Below are positions 25,701-33,200 of a stretch of 64,000 nt of DNA, piece by piece. Position 1 is the stretch's first letter; each line of letters opens with the position of its first letter. The stretch is from positions 53,166-117,165 of the forward strand of contig MEDY01000039.1 in NCBI GenBank assembly GCA_001724265.1, in the 5' to 3' direction. The notes under the pieces are model-generated. The model made no database searches. It had not been told where the DNA came from and was given only the letters and a program-made list of their open reading frames with translations. Source of the stretch: Rhizaria sp. SCN 62-66 (lineage: Eukaryota > Rhizaria, unplaced). A program made the translations under genes and the position numbers.

Positions 25701-28700
25701 GCCCTCATCGTCATCGCGGTGGCAGCACGGAGGCAGCGGGTCGCGCTCAAACGCTTCGCCATTCTGCGGGGCAACAGTGCGGTGCGCGCTGAGCGAATAC
25801 AACACGACACGCAGCCGCACGCCCGAAGCAGATGCCTGCGTGGCAGCTGCGGGGGCGCCAGCGCTGTTGATGTGACTCGCAGTGCTGCCGCCAGTGAGCG
25901 AGGGGAGTCCAAGCGCAGCGCCGGCGGCGGGAATGACGTAGCCATCCGTGACTGTAAGCACACGTGTCTCAATCTTACTGCCCATATTAGCAGGAGCAGC
26001 AATCTCTGCAGTTTCCTGCACCGACGTCGCTGAAGTCGCGGGGGCAACAGGAACGTCAGCAACAGCCTCCAGACGCAGAAACACCGGCATCATCACCGCG
26101 GGCATTCCATCTTCGTCTTCCTCGACGAGCGCTTCTCCAACGCCCGTTCCCATTGTAGCCCCGGTGCCGGCCGCGGCAGTGAGCGGCAGCGGGACCGTGA
26201 GCGCGAAAAGCTCTGTGCCGCGCACGCGCTCGAAGCCCTGCGCCGCAAGCTCCCTTTGCACGGACTGGCCGAGGCGGCGCATCGAACCGCGCGCGGCGGC
26301 CGCGAACAGAGAGGGCGCGGCGGCGCGGGCGGCGCGCGTGCTGAGGTGGCGCACTCCAGCATCAACAACAGCAGCAGCAGCGTCGCTATCGACGTTGACG
26401 CCAGCGTTCGGGTGGTTGTGCGGGGCGACGGCGGCGGCAGCTGCGGCGACTGCGGCTGTTGCGGCGGGCACGGCTGCGATAAGAGCAGCGGCAGCACCGG
26501 CTGGCGCGTTGGGGGACACAGCGGCTTGCAGAATCGCGACGTCAACCTCGGCGACAGCGGCGACAGTCAGCGCAAGGGCTGAGAGCAGCTCGCTCCGGCG
26601 CACAGCAGCGCCCTTGCGGAGGCCGAGCGCAAAGGCAGAGAGCCGCAGCGAGTCGTGGTGCAGCCGCAGCCGTGCCAGCAGCGCCGGCGTGAAAGGGAAC
26701 GTCGAGTTGATGAACGTCCGCAGCGTCGCTGGTGACGAGGACGGGAGGTCGAGGCCGCGCATCTGGGCGCGGAAGAAGAGGGACGCGACTGGAGACAGCA
26801 GCAGCGGCGCCAGCGCGGGGTCGCCGGGCGCAAGCAGTGGCGCTGCCGTCGTGGCGTTTGCGTTGAGACTACGGAGCGCCCAGGGCAGCAGCGCGGACGC
26901 GTGCGCGCGACTGCATGCAAGGTCTTCCTTGGACACAAAGTAAAGCCGCACGCGGGTGACAGTGGGCGCGGTGGGCGCGATCTGCGTGCCTGCAGTTGGC
27001 GCAAGCATCCCGCTGACGGTGCTATTGCTGTTTGCAGTGTGGGAGCCGGCGGGCGGAGACGCCTGTGGAGCCGCGCCTGCGTCTGCACCAGAGCTAGGGC
27101 TGGATGAGGGTGCGAAACCGACGAAGACGACAGCGCGCTCCGCAGCGGCACCGGGCTCGCTGTGCGCCAGAGCGTCAGTGCCAGCGCCTGCTGTGACTGC
27201 GGGCTCCGTCGCCATAGCGTGCGGGAGCGCACAGAGCAGAACAGCGGCGTCAGAGACAGGGCGTGCGTAGAGGCGGTTCGGCACAAGCGCAAGCGGGCAC
27301 ATCGCACTGACAAGCGCGATAAGCGAGTGCGAGAGATACGCGTGGTGCGCGCCACGCACGGACGCATCCGCGGCGTCCAAGCCGGCGTTTGCGTTCGCGC
27401 CGGCGGAGTGTGGCTGCGAGGGCACGGGAAGCATGACGTCCACCGTGACCGCAGACGACAGCAGTGCGTGGTAACGGGCAAGCGCGGCATCTTCAGCGGC
27501 GGCAGCGGAGCCAGCGGCGGGCGGCACGGGCCGCGGCGGACCTGGGAACAAGGCGGCAGGCGCGGTGGGGCAAGTCGCCAGGCATGCAAGCTCAGATCTG
27601 ATGAAGTCGATATCAGAGCTGACGTCAACCACAGCATTCACAGCGCTAGTGTCTTCACCCAGTTCACTCAAACCAGAGTTATTGTCCTCGATCTGGACAG
27701 AAGTAATGTTAGCTTTGCTGAAAAAAAGTGTTTGAAGCGCGTTGGCAGCCGATGAATGCTTTGTTGTGACGTCAGCAGTGTAATGCGTGAGCTTAGTCAC
27801 AGCCTTGCCCACAGTTACTGCGGAAGGATCAGCGTACAGCGCGCCTCCATGCGTCGCAAGCGTTGCGTTTCCGGAGCGAGACAGCGGCGGCGGGCACGCT
27901 AAGAAAGCAGGAGTTAGCTCAAGCTCGCCTGTCACGTTCTGCATCGGGAAAGCGCTCGTGATAGCGTCGCCGTTGTTCTGCAGAAGCGAAGGGAAGCAGT
28001 CATTGTTGTCTGCATCAGTGTTGAGGGTTGCAACAGTGGAAAGCACAGTCGCAGCGCGCGCGTCTGCGGCGCGTGTCCATGAGTGCAGCAATAACGGCAA
28101 TGACTCGCACGGCACGTAGACACTACTGCCATTGCTGTGAAGACCACTCTTGCGATCAACGCCAGCATTGTCCTTCTTATAATCACCATCAACAGCATTA
28201 GCGACATCCACACTGCCGTCGATGTGGGCTGAGTAAGCAGACAAAACCTCTACCCACAGTCGCGTGTGCACACGCCACATAGCGCCTTCACCGCCACCGC
28301 TATTCGATCTACCGTGGTTGCGCGCGTGGCGGGACGACGGGTCGACTAGCACAAGTGCTGTTGAACTCGAGTTTGCAGAGGAGCCGTCCGTTGTTGTGTG
28401 AGTGGATACAGGCGAGACTGTGACGGTGTAACAGACGCGCACAGTGGCAGTCAAAGGCGTCTTCATGTTGACGCTTGCGTTTGCAATAACAGGGATGTAC
28501 TTCACCATCACGCACTGCTCACAGTCACCAATAGAGTTGAAGTCGCTCGCGCTGATGCGACCAGGAGCAAGCATGATATAGCCTTCTTGCAGACGCACTG
28601 AGCGCAGCAGCGGGAGAAGCTCTGCAGCCGCGGAAAGGGATGAACAGTGCCAGTCCCATTCCTGCGCCACTGCGCCCGCTGAGAGCGCCGCCGCAGCCAG

Positions 28701-31700
28701 AAGCTCCCCGGCCGTCCGACTCTTGCCGAGATAAGGAAGAGATTGCCCGTAGAGCCCGTCGCATGCAGCAGTGTCGATAGCCGCAAGCGGCGCCACAGTC
28801 TGTTCAATCTCGAGCAGAGACTGGCCAAGCGCAGAGGGCCAATACAGAGGCAGGGGCAGCGCAGCAAGCGCGGCACTGGCCGCACTCACTGTCAAGTGGT
28901 CACTGTCAAACGCGTTGCCACTGGCAGTGTGACTGTGGTGGAGTCCGCAGTTACATTCCACAGATCCAGGCTCAGCACTAGCATTGCTTGCGTCAAGCCC
29001 GACGGCTGCCGCGGTGACGGTCGCACGCTTTCTTGCGGTCGCTGGAGACTGTGCGCGGCCCTTCGAGTTCTTGGACTCATTGCGCTTTGACTCGCGCTTT
29101 GCCGAGTGATCGCGGTTGCGGCTTGACTTATCTCCACGCGCACGGCTTGACTTCGACTCAGCGTCAGCAGCCGCCTCAACAGTGCCGGGCTCAGTCACAG
29201 TGATAGCAAGAGCAGAACTGCTATTGCTGTTATAGAGCGTATCTCCGGCGATTGCGACAGCTGTGTAGCTCTCACTCGGAGCAATGTTAGGCAGCGGCAG
29301 CACCGAAGACATCATGCGGCCTAACATCCGCGTCGCAGGCGCAGGCGGACTCTGGCGCACAACACTCTCAACAACACCACTGGCAAGACTCGCTTTCTCA
29401 GCAACTGCAGCAGACGCAGCGGCTGCTTTGGCCGCAGCCGCCGCGTTTGCAGCAGATGCAGCGGCTGCTTCGGCTTGCGCCTTGCGGTCAACCTCAAGCT
29501 CAGCCTCTGCGTCAGCGCACGACGGCGCGCGCTTCAGCCCGGGGCAACACGGGTGGCAAAGCACAGCGTCCGACAGAGACACAACCGCCGCCGCAGCGTT
29601 GTTCTGGCCCGTACGAGCCGCGCTGGCGACTGCGACGGGCGGGGCGTGGGTCGCCGGGGCAGGGGGCTGGCTGCGACTGCGGACGCGAGAGGGACAAGCA
29701 CGGACGCCGACCGCACGGGGCCGGAAGCGCTTTGCAGCCGCAGTCGCATGGGCGCTCACGGTAGCACTGCTGCTATCGGAAACTGCTGTGATCACAACGG
29801 CTTTGATCTTGTCGTTGGGTTTCGCTTCGGTGTTAACGGGAGTGTCACTGTCGCTGCTGCCATGCTTCTGGCTGTTGGTTCCAACCTCACTGCCGTTGCC
29901 GTTGCTGCTGCCGTTGCTCACAGCAGCTGAGGAAGTGCTCTCAGTCGCGCCCGTCGGCACTGTTGCGGGGACATGCGCCGCTGTCGTCGCAGTGTTCGTC
30001 GCGGAAGTCGATGTCGAAGCAACAGTGAGGGTGTGCGCCAACGATGTGACAGCAGCAGCAGGACTACCACTCCGAGTGTCGGCATCCGCTGAGTTTGCGC
30101 TGTTGTCGTCGCCAGTATTGTTCCTCACTTGTGTGGGCTCAGCGGAAGTAACTGCAGCTGTAGTATCCTCTGCGGGAATCCTCGCAAGCTCAGGCACGGT
30201 TAGGCTCAAGAATGACTGTTTCAGCGTGACAGGCTTCGTGTCAATCTCATCCTCAGCAATAGGTGGTGACGCAACAGCAGCACTGTTACTATCGGCATTA
30301 ACTTCAGTGACTGTCTTTTCGTCGCTGGTCTCACAAAGGAACACAAGCGATGAGCCCCAACGCACGCGCATACGCGCAGCTGCAACAGCAGTCATTACAG
30401 CAGACAAAGTCGCCGAAACAGCATCATCACGACGCTTCCTGATGTTCGCGTTCGAAGTTAAGCCGCTCGACGCACCAGGGCCCCAGCGCGGCTGCCACAG
30501 GCGCAGAGTGAGCGCGTGCGGTCCGGCGTGCGTGACTGTGAGCAGCACCACTTGCTGCTGCGCCACAGTGACCGTGGGCGACGCAGTGTTCGCGAATGTG
30601 GTAGGCGCGGGAAGTGTAGTGGCAAACACGCGTGCCTGAGGGTGCCAGCCGGCATTGGCCCACTGTTTAAGCGTACGGAGAAGCAACAGCAGCAACCACG
30701 GCGTCACTGTGTGCCTCACAGAGTATAACGAGCTGATAGCATGTGTTTCGTGAGCAACGATAGATGCGGCGGGATATTTCTCGACAACGTGCGGAGCAGC
30801 AGTGATATGACCGTCGTTTGACTCAGCAACGCGTGGGCGCGACAAAGAGCGTGGCTTGCCAGTGTCAAGAGGCGCAGCTTGCGAGGTTGATTTCGCGACA
30901 GTTCCTTGGTTGCTGTCAGAGAGAAAGCGCGTGTTCACAGTCCTCCGGTTGACAGTGAGAAACGCGTTCGCGATCGCGGCCACGACGCCAGCGCCGGCGT
31001 CCGCAAGCGCCATGCCCGTGCGCTGTTGCGCTGCGTAGCACTGGTCGGAGCCAAGGTGACCCGTCGTGCTCACGGTCACTTGGCGCGAATGGTACAGAGT
31101 GCGCAGCAACGGCAGCGGGAGCGATGATTGCGCCACAGAGAAAGCAGCAACCGCAGCAGCTATGGTCAACTTGCCACCATCAACGCTGTCGCCCCCATTG
31201 TCGCGCTTTTGCTGCTGCGATTTCTGCTCACGAAGCGACTGTGATGCACAGGGGCACTTTGTAATGCGAGCCGCGGTGGCCTGAACAGCAGTGGTGGTCG
31301 CACCTACAGTCGCTACGGTCGCGGCGTCACTGCGCCAAATCGCGGTGACCGTGGGCAGCACAAGCGCCTTGAGCGCAGGACGCTCGCTCTCACTTGCGGT
31401 GTTCTCATTGCTGTTCTTGTGAGCGTCAGAGCGGGGGAGAGCGCTCCAGCCCCACCCGGCGGCCACGGCGGCCTCAGCGGCAGCGGAAGCGGCCTCGGCG
31501 GCTGGACGCGAGCGCGGAAGCTGCAGTGACCGCGGGCGCTGTTGCGCTGCAGTCGCCGAAGTGACAAGCGTGAACATCACAGTGACCGTGGGCACTGCTG
31601 TCGCAGAGCTAGCGCCGCGGGTGACTGTGAGCGAACAGACGAGGACTGAGTCTTCGGACACCGGCAGAGTCCAGTGCTCACAGTCACCCTGCTCACAGCC

Positions 31701-33200
31701 ACCAGAGGTGGACTCATCGTCATTGGTTAGCGCCACAACGCGGAGTCCCATATGCGCGGAAACGCCGAAGCCGTTGCTGCTGCCGCCGCTGCCGTTGCTG
31801 CTGCTCTTGCTGCGCTGTGTCTTTGCGGCGAGCGTTAACGCGCGTGTGCGTGCAGTGTTGTAAAATGTGATTTCCGACTGAGACAGCGGGACAAAGCCAG
31901 CCTGTTGCCGCAGCACACGCAGCGCACTCAGAGTCGTGTCGCTCGCACCAGTGCAGTCGGTACTAGAAGGCGCGATATTGCCCGTCGCGGCATCAGGGGC
32001 GCGGCGCCCACGCTTCTTCTCGGTCTGCGACGACGGCTTCTGCAAACCAAGAGACCGTGATCCGTTTGATGCGGACGTCGACTGTAACAGCGGAAACGCG
32101 TATTTCGCGACATCGATCGCAAGCGGACGCGCAGGACCGTGAAACTCGCTCTGCAAGATGTGCGACAGCACAGAGGCGGGCGTGACTGTGAGCAGCGCCG
32201 CGGTTGTAGCGTCCTGGAGCGGGGTTTCGAGAGGCGCAGCAGCGCTGCTTGCAGTCAAATCTGCACTCGCACTAGCAAATGCAGCACCCGTCGCCACCAG
32301 AGCAGGATCAGTAGTTGCGGGCGCAGCAGCAGGAGAGATAATGCTGCCACCAGTGGCCGCGGCGAAGCTCATGAGCCCAGGCTCCACAGCATTGCAGTTC
32401 GCTGTGAGCAAGTGGAAAGATACACCGCGCTCCGCAGCAAGCGTAGCCAAAGTGTGCGGACCGCTCGCAGTCGCACCAACAACCACACTGCCACTTTGAG
32501 CGTTTGCATTCGCGCTACTAGAACTCGTTGTAGTGAAGTGTGAAGTGACAGGGTTGAAGCCGAGCTCGTAGTCGTGGCCCTCGTCGCTAGGCGTTGTCGT
32601 AAGCGTGTGCGCCAACGCTAGCGGCAGCGGACGCGTCCACAGAGGCGCAAGCGTTGTTGCTGCAGTGGCTTCGCTCCCCTGAGCAGTGAGCGGTGACGCG
32701 GAGGCAGTGATAGAGGCAGACGTGGAAAGAGCGGGGAGCAACAACACAACGCTCCGCTGCGCGCGAGAACGGGCCGCGACAGCCAAAGCATGCGCAACTA
32801 CGGCGTCAGAGGCAAGCAGGGACGCGGCCGGAAGCGCAGCGGCCGCAGCGGGCGTCGGCGCGGCCGCTGCAGAGCGGATCTGATTGCTGAGGAGAGGTAA
32901 ATCCTGTAAGCAGAAAGGACGCGCGACAAGCACAGCGCTGAAGCGCGGGCAGCCGTCGGTGCAGCGGGAAATAAACGACACGGACAGCGCTGCCACGGGG
33001 GTAGTGTCTGCAGCGGGGGCGCGGGAAATGCAGGCGTGGAGTGTGTCGCAGAGCAAGGAGAGCGCGCGAGGCAGCAGTGGGGCTGAGGCCGACGTAGACG
33101 GGAGATCGATCAACGCGTGGTAGTGCATGAGCGACGACGCATCACTGCTTGTGACAGGGATATCTCCGCACAGGCTCAGTGCGGACGCGTGGTGCGCCAT
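10767..33200 (-). CDS. SZT2: Giant single-exon protein resembling the KICSTOR subunit SZT2
   Basis: A stop-free frame of about 7,477 residues from ATG 33200 to TAA 10767; the GTG-initiated extension to 33233 is ignored. Segments resemble SZT2 in order: a near-N-terminal block with LMSFAAATGGSIIS (about 32,385-32,340), LQEGYIMLAPG with a VMVKYIPV core (about 28,600-28,490), RVRLYFVSKEDL (about 26,950), a helical HHDSLRLSAFALGLRKG block (about 26,650) and a late NWSPAAV...QKIGLF block (about 17,900-17,780). SZT2 is the large KICSTOR protein that helps place GATOR1 at the lysosome to restrain TORC1 when amino acids are scarce. Human SZT2 has 3,433 residues, so most of the extra length is Ala/Ser/Gln/Thr low complexity, with polyQ near 11,140-11,230, 15,342-15,425 and 21,165-21,200. 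Family N-terminal residues (about 80-100) seem absent and may lie in an unseen upstream exon. The reading frame is very secure; the family name is moderately so. Confidence 0.62.
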   Translation of the reverse strand: MAHHASALSLCGDIPVTSSDASSLMHYHALIDLPSTSASAPLLPRALSLLCDTLHACISRAPAADTTPVAALSVSFISRCTDGCPRFSAVLVARPFCLQDLPLLSNQIRSAAAAPTPAAAAALPAASLLASDAVVAHALAVAARSRAQRSVVLLLPALSTSASITASASPLTAQGSEATAATTLAPLWTRPLPLALAHTLTTTPSDEGHDYELGFNPVTSHFTTTSSSSANANAQSGSVVVGATASGPHTLATLAAERGVSFHLLTANCNAVEPGLMSFAAATGGSIISPAAAPATTDPALVATGAAFASASADLTASSAAAPLETPLQDATTAALLTVTPASVLSHILQSEFHGPARPLAIDVAKYAFPLLQSTSASNGSRSLGLQKPSSQTEKKRGRRAPDAATGNIAPSSTDCTGASDTTLSALRVLRQQAGFVPLSQSEITFYNTARTRALTLAAKTQRSKSSSNGSGGSSNGFGVSAHMGLRVVALTNDDESTSGGCEQGDCEHWTLPVSEDSVLVCSLTVTRGASSATAVPTVTVMFTLVTSATAAQQRPRSLQLPRSRPAAEAASAAAEAAVAAGWGWSALPRSDAHKNSNENTASESERPALKALVLPTVTAIWRSDAATVATVGATTTAVQATAARITKCPCASQSLREQKSQQQKRDNGGDSVDGGKLTIAAAVAAFSVAQSSLPLPLLRTLYHSRQVTVSTTGHLGSDQCYAAQQRTGMALADAGAGVVAAIANAFLTVNRRTVNTRFLSDSNQGTVAKSTSQAAPLDTGKPRSLSRPRVAESNDGHITAAPHVVEKYPAASIVAHETHAISSLYSVRHTVTPWLLLLLLRTLKQWANAGWHPQARVFATTLPAPTTFANTASPTVTVAQQQVVLLTVTHAGPHALTLRLWQPRWGPGASSGLTSNANIRKRRDDAVSATLSAVMTAVAAARMRVRWGSSLVFLCETSDEKTVTEVNADSNSAAVASPPIAEDEIDTKPVTLKQSFLSLTVPELARIPAEDTTAAVTSAEPTQVRNNTGDDNSANSADADTRSGSPAAAVTSLAHTLTVASTSTSATNTATTAAHVPATVPTGATESTSSAAVSNGSSNGNGSEVGTNSQKHGSSDSDTPVNTEAKPNDKIKAVVITAVSDSSSATVSAHATAAAKRFRPRAVGVRACPSRVRSRSQPPAPATHAPPVAVASAARTGQNNAAAAVVSLSDAVLCHPCCPGLKRAPSCADAEAELEVDRKAQAEAAAASAANAAAAAKAAAASAAVAEKASLASGVVESVVRQSPPAPATRMLGRMMSSVLPLPNIAPSESYTAVAIAGDTLYNSNSSSALAITVTEPGTVEAAADAESKSSRARGDKSSRNRDHSAKRESKRNESKNSKGRAQSPATARKRATVTAAAVGLDASNASAEPGSVECNCGLHHSHTASGNAFDSDHLTVSAASAALAALPLPLYWPSALGQSLLEIEQTVAPLAAIDTAACDGLYGQSLPYLGKSRTAGELLAAAALSAGAVAQEWDWHCSSLSAAAELLPLLRSVRLQEGYIMLAPGRISASDFNSIGDCEQCVMVKYIPVIANASVNMKTPLTATVRVCYTVTVSPVSTHTTTDGSSANSSSTALVLVDPSSRHARNHGRSNSGGGEGAMWRVHTRLWVEVLSAYSAHIDGSVDVANAVDGDYKKDNAGVDRKSGLHSNGSSVYVPCESLPLLLHSWTRAADARAATVLSTVATLNTDADNNDCFPSLLQNNGDAITSAFPMQNVTGELELTPAFLACPPPLSRSGNATLATHGGALYADPSAVTVGKAVTKLTHYTADVTTKHSSAANALQTLFFSKANITSVQIEDNNSGLSELGEDTSAVNAVVDVSSDIDFIRSELACLATCPTAPAALFPGPPRPVPPAAGSAAAAEDAALARYHALLSSAVTVDVMLPVPSQPHSAGANANAGLDAADASVRGAHHAYLSHSLIALVSAMCPLALVPNRLYARPVSDAAVLLCALPHAMATEPAVTAGAGTDALAHSEPGAAAERAVVFVGFAPSSSPSSGADAGAAPQASPPAGSHTANSNSTVSGMLAPTAGTQIAPTAPTVTRVRLYFVSKEDLACSRAHASALLPWALRSLNANATTAAPLLAPGDPALAPLLLSPVASLFFRAQMRGLDLPSSSPATLRTFINSTFPFTPALLARLRLHHDSLRLSAFALGLRKGAAVRRSELLSALALTVAAVAEVDVAILQAAVSPNAPAGAAAALIAAVPAATAAVAAAAAAVAPHNHPNAGVNVDSDAAAAVVDAGVRHLSTRAARAAAPSLFAAAARGSMRRLGQSVQRELAAQGFERVRGTELFALTVPLPLTAAAGTGATMGTGVGEALVEEDEDGMPAVMMPVFLRLEAVADVPVAPATSATSVQETAEIAAPANMGSKIETRVLTVTDGYVIPAAGAALGLPSLTGGSTASHINSAGAPAAATQASASGVRLRVVLYSLSAHRTVAPQNGEAFERDPLPPCCHRDDDEGERDHNGALKPKSTSAAVSGGASEVLTDKWVYHWDANVPRVYLDSPQSDATHSRAAGTAGVNASVGNQRQHHSLNTEECIHPCVSALARRLSTRISALVADEALLKLLDIAFPLGANSSTSSSVTTAAAATAMSNSIDTSAATVAATETVNNGATTLSTDTINSVFKYLKQLSAPAAYSFRLPITFLPAAREHALTLLPSAVLRATSLVYRHGTNAALDISNVFSGAGDDAAAAAAAAAAAEESGAALQFSAVHYQGRPMLYLNPPSRSSTSGTPATTAGASAIEKGSSARPFWLFIDTHDSMRPGTLPPPLPTLPAVLPAAFDLADLPLWTGATSATAGNSSSSNVSSSDDVMCQSCHMDSALTATLSPAAAAAAAAAASITPSSTKSVATSNVNNSAAQTQTGQNSATVSSSSSSGSGYSSNSEPATSSDETPDCEADKVDLDLRPSALFDPITPHVVYVSVYLHTTLLPLQYVDRILSQTLTALLAAVRIINQQCLLAKLYRTRRCSALLVPPPPAVAPTDASQVQSPWDAFASSHGASSLRRLIFEQKQAAMVPPTPTATTGNRGKLTGGATTRAPRRTTAAAAAATAAAAAAGMDLGAGGGFAFGRRREYEDERRREVLVSGVIASRFMATPPQPSPGSLACSLSCLCLIPVHDRVAGDALRSLASSALFPLTVTNRRGLYVHRDDAVGEVSYFHVAALHGPAVLDALGTPVEAVPGQPLALSVSQALLRSQRGSFVTTIDEHDMVTAVSTFQDDTNSSSGGSQQPLSAGPLRRKTRGLTAMPTMGTAATSFVIVRVCSLRRPGTGVTVSLMQSLRARLQSATLAALAAAALVPGPRVKISCNDLDALCPAGTVPAAVALLPLGIPQARPAASTGAGGAAGRRRRKALDAAAAAAAASGGSTASDGDATTTDAESTTAATAADGAKSTSDETAPLVVKDPFLFLSLLRHQLEHVLRPIAVATTDRRSLRPSASSTAGDASTAPTAATGAVGVGAVGAGSEWSLFPDCVPESLRIECEHDDHTDSDANSEVSVLSTSSRTSTGSAGIRTLPVPLLQNTLPVPSGDGFPSPAARACGGHLASSLPQNQLMFTYCRTSGGKGAADSASATAAAAGSAVGTASTAAATAVATATNAAAAAAAAAVANTGSASSSGGGTAGTAADLSGRFFGTGLALVTVSLVRRDGTAPIASAPSVATSLIESVMTTGQICTTPSPTSSTTAADNSNSTAASTGGALTLAHILTGGPLTQQRLARSVLPPASLPVSAASDGAGAGAGAPQSLLTQPAATSAVLEDFSDRAVLIVERTPTVTARGEAAALASEERLTVQRQRARRQRQRDRHRRSVETAASAAASVAAAEAAAGGRTRLSPGSKSRGLLSSSLLPLSQLQRTSPDGLSLQGSFLHSNTAPAPPLPPLPLGIITIVPPFNPTAAPTLVLPDAAHGHSTAVALSAAAAAEAARGLHDHGGHGTQSGGVPAPRLAATVAGTVAELFARDHSIVLLEPQQQQQQQQLAQSQTSTALAVAGSVTSGSVAAANSGSGFRGSSHSSSGNVSSSSIARALAGASASISATSASSTAATTAAAAAAAAVAAGDTISPTASVGAALLRCDPGFSHLLLPLGGPQIALRRLAPAPLPRELFIGGVGVCAAVVASRAWRKLRRARARRAALAKAKQVDANDAATGTVVESDDEEDDDDVTAVIGYGDFALPSAMSSPANSTMGATVSGCRHVVRTRPRVSPLLKRAHQRGFVATLASAAEAEATALSAAAAADAAAANSAAVEASAAATAAAAAALASAGGSRSSRRGASSASSSFGSSLHATSNSASLTSGAGSAVGSGSSHSSSSSSTAAIAAAAAACAPYVAAAAAATANAAAATATALAADTAAAAVRSWSAGTLGEYALVIEVVTTADSADEHSASMAFGGGNASAAAGQTTATASTGVDAAALLQRVALAADHALHDYLAETLLWEQRLAVTRLMSSALTAPVAAGSPSQTSSSSSLIVAAGSTADASAVSSFAATASPVASAAAATSPFAGALSAVPGAAGMTAQQQQQKAAAAAAMAGGRGRFMPPALSRMIRPQPQQIARPPAPAAVVSATATPVSELSLTTTAAPAPSAPTAKPPAAGSSNSAQKPAPALTAFGDRILLPLLDVLSSAVHQHSPSVQRATARVALPAWAIDAALPTFADAVAAGSTVAAAALPPPGAAEALLAPPIAVVLESATRTFDSPKVRLVKTDCGWWAPATAEEAAAVLSPPPRLSSDGHTSAARSPNASSRGVGGNTGSGIGTAGAKRSAGKGGSYNGLRRGGTAVLDSERTVAILAGTGLEALLAAVGFKAAADAAAVATAAAAAAAVSCEGAPLSPQSLFSSPSSQTSTGSGRSSATGGAAAAAAAAAAAAVPAGAALAFRDAYIAATSPSSHSNTAAHAAQQQQHGGVGARRAAAAAAVATNAQQRGSISGGHTRSASPARSGVSGSSGTSGAQSRGAFGSSRTAATATGSVGAPPLHHHSGGHVDVAVHLGGFHTDSKLTLFPPVIVPAPIPSMFANSNTAASDATGEHGSVHSHGHSAHSHGHSSGKQRSVSLPRHTASLLLLRGHRLTVYTLNWSPAAVTALVTRLNKLLAWAGTRYNLTDNILHQKIGLFSHCNAPPPLLSVPVRGTATLSPEQAMALSARAEARNATAAAFLAAMKLERFAKANGLTVAATVARKRKPAAAAAAAAAAAAAQNNNARGGATARFGANSSVGSALIENERAILLSQVDSLRDAAAAAWARVNELEGAPRPYFTFANIGSYVVFPEPPKTERARRALWHLAGWALPHAAAATAAAEGAITVRVAHGGDGGAGALFAWLCGSVLTRTGTNTVPAGTKATVPSGAHMTGNSASNVSSVSGAVSGTTLLTDAGAAIEEYSPTDILTQITAAPSAAAAATSAATPVAQASPLAVTESSLCERVDSYAALTTAQIHAACSWGTGGLRTPDSTAARTLVKRAPFTRALQALAADELRALWCPTGPLRRIARAIEEVKPRVRAEVQPTQNADNTSTALVPAALTTSAVRYIRGRAFAGGFERLPMDLAQRHVAAAMLSLRRLDREQMSASAGVVLIARAEALWSAHKFSSNLAQYPGLTESESAAAAAALRGALATRTLQQQILPALPLRMSMGFITRVRAAISAQPATPTSISAPTSAPNVAAAGTASAAPAARVHTAAGAASDLPSLSATYTGVMTAGVVPLSRATWLPVLAQQSRVCGSYRAPVYSPFARPVTPAAHGCAHKPPTLNTATATESSESARVRADVAWSRRALLRFVEHLVSRIGAIVIAFDDTVDTKNEVEGYTIEPLPSANLQSPSASAGAQSSVATSAGSAAASSTAAAAAAARLSVSASAGALNAAAGGAGAGVTARGARIPVMQTLRLLNRGRPGMAMPGTAMSAHTLQQQQQQQQAQQQQQEQQQAQQLQQQQQANATTAAATSSGTTAAASENATTVMVGSSRRFFLSKIVYGASVLIEVSLETHAPLSRSLSDSSNTAIAECGDRFIATTVMLPPLPFDAVRSKAFDQHQDKAYRTSHLAATARAAPTALPPPSLSSMAAAAAAAGFPPLAGVVTFCFNSLMRLAGLPQQIVPGVYPSLLALAPPAALAAHLSAAFARAGADKLLLARPANAYAESSLDGGSIVPLKYLAVMSVASAETGKDRPSEALLIRALTVPALTRTKRARGGSSTVGRTGGCGAYTVVTTGMGPIVFIENLTSEVLREHDHIRCRTQFPDLFGPPPPSRSQLLTLQQAKQLQRSGVVVNVTAPVAAGAGAAALLPPVPLPARRLVRPPVPSAHGHSTGPGGGGGGGMANAGGVIASGGCTTALAAAAPVSTHDMRRMMRAVVFEAMVEQCTALVPLLPLATPAVVALPPKTNVASVPTNPDTCRLISANSGSTGSASSSVGASSDSGSCSAAHDELQSGLESAVAAAAPIAALFPTLRSLAGWASGSHPSGVDSVCIKGDAHTPLLPPSPSLLPSSTNTAANSTASAVCASGVSNSADNAAFAVLAPVVLTSILPGASNSNNDASVSNFSNGFTQSHAALSRPPAAEAAAAEAAAAAFVRFATARAGEFGLTARADPSSPCHAGPLLTAALTVTAASGGVLCGVRVPPLLAVTSGSANNSGKEDVSLLLRFAPRAVAIEGGKVRWGVGVEWVLTVTWAPLTVPAMDGNSNAATSASNETTSAATAKTRVFTAVSDTAVDITAAKAAAVSAYDKLPLSAPASVSAYTCDKSQQQQLTGGRHDRATVLHSALVATFAPALARALSAALRRMFALWQRDIVWAALAGAAARTPLLTVTLATRQAPTVAQCSGSGAESDRSECKCNCDSCTCSRSLSTPSAVGLCPVSAVSQQLVARPLELVVQTEPINIALAAAVALPANPALAPPSLHSPSSAAMDGSSVSDSGARVLPSALLLRALAALCPRRAITHYDPALSALATLTALTPHSDLVRSFTAHATHTAANTVATAAADAAAAGLATADAAAALAAIAAGAAAGGAAGAGADRMPADWGRVLARAVAISASANVFWHAFATAMRVAYSANATVTAVAATVARAGADAARNATKAHRAYSRSVTAAAKPNGSNASSNASANSGAAANSTGGGWGQRFESQQVSRSLYPGAGAQFGVVGNNSLGGGYQTTTKSRTAAATPRLSLSVSARRLSASPVLADYRNTIESVPLYQRIRHLSVPGQEHLFILHPRLPSLMLHVIITLAHTPTAATTAASGSVVATTGAVAGGGALPMPPYAPAVANSSYSAMSAGAPLQVFVCRRRRVASEWQYRAPRPQRTAALARAQARAQQRQQLQEQQQQQSQQPPPLSPMSQQQQQPQQLQRGVHQRHQGQRYSSGLETAVRDDFYDNRNQAVRSNFNAPFSAASGINTASGAPQRAPSTAASSSSSSDRKKEKDEDERLWSLAEAEDEEVWDGVEDDGDEDDERDLVEEFVNRVHHFLWTYLL

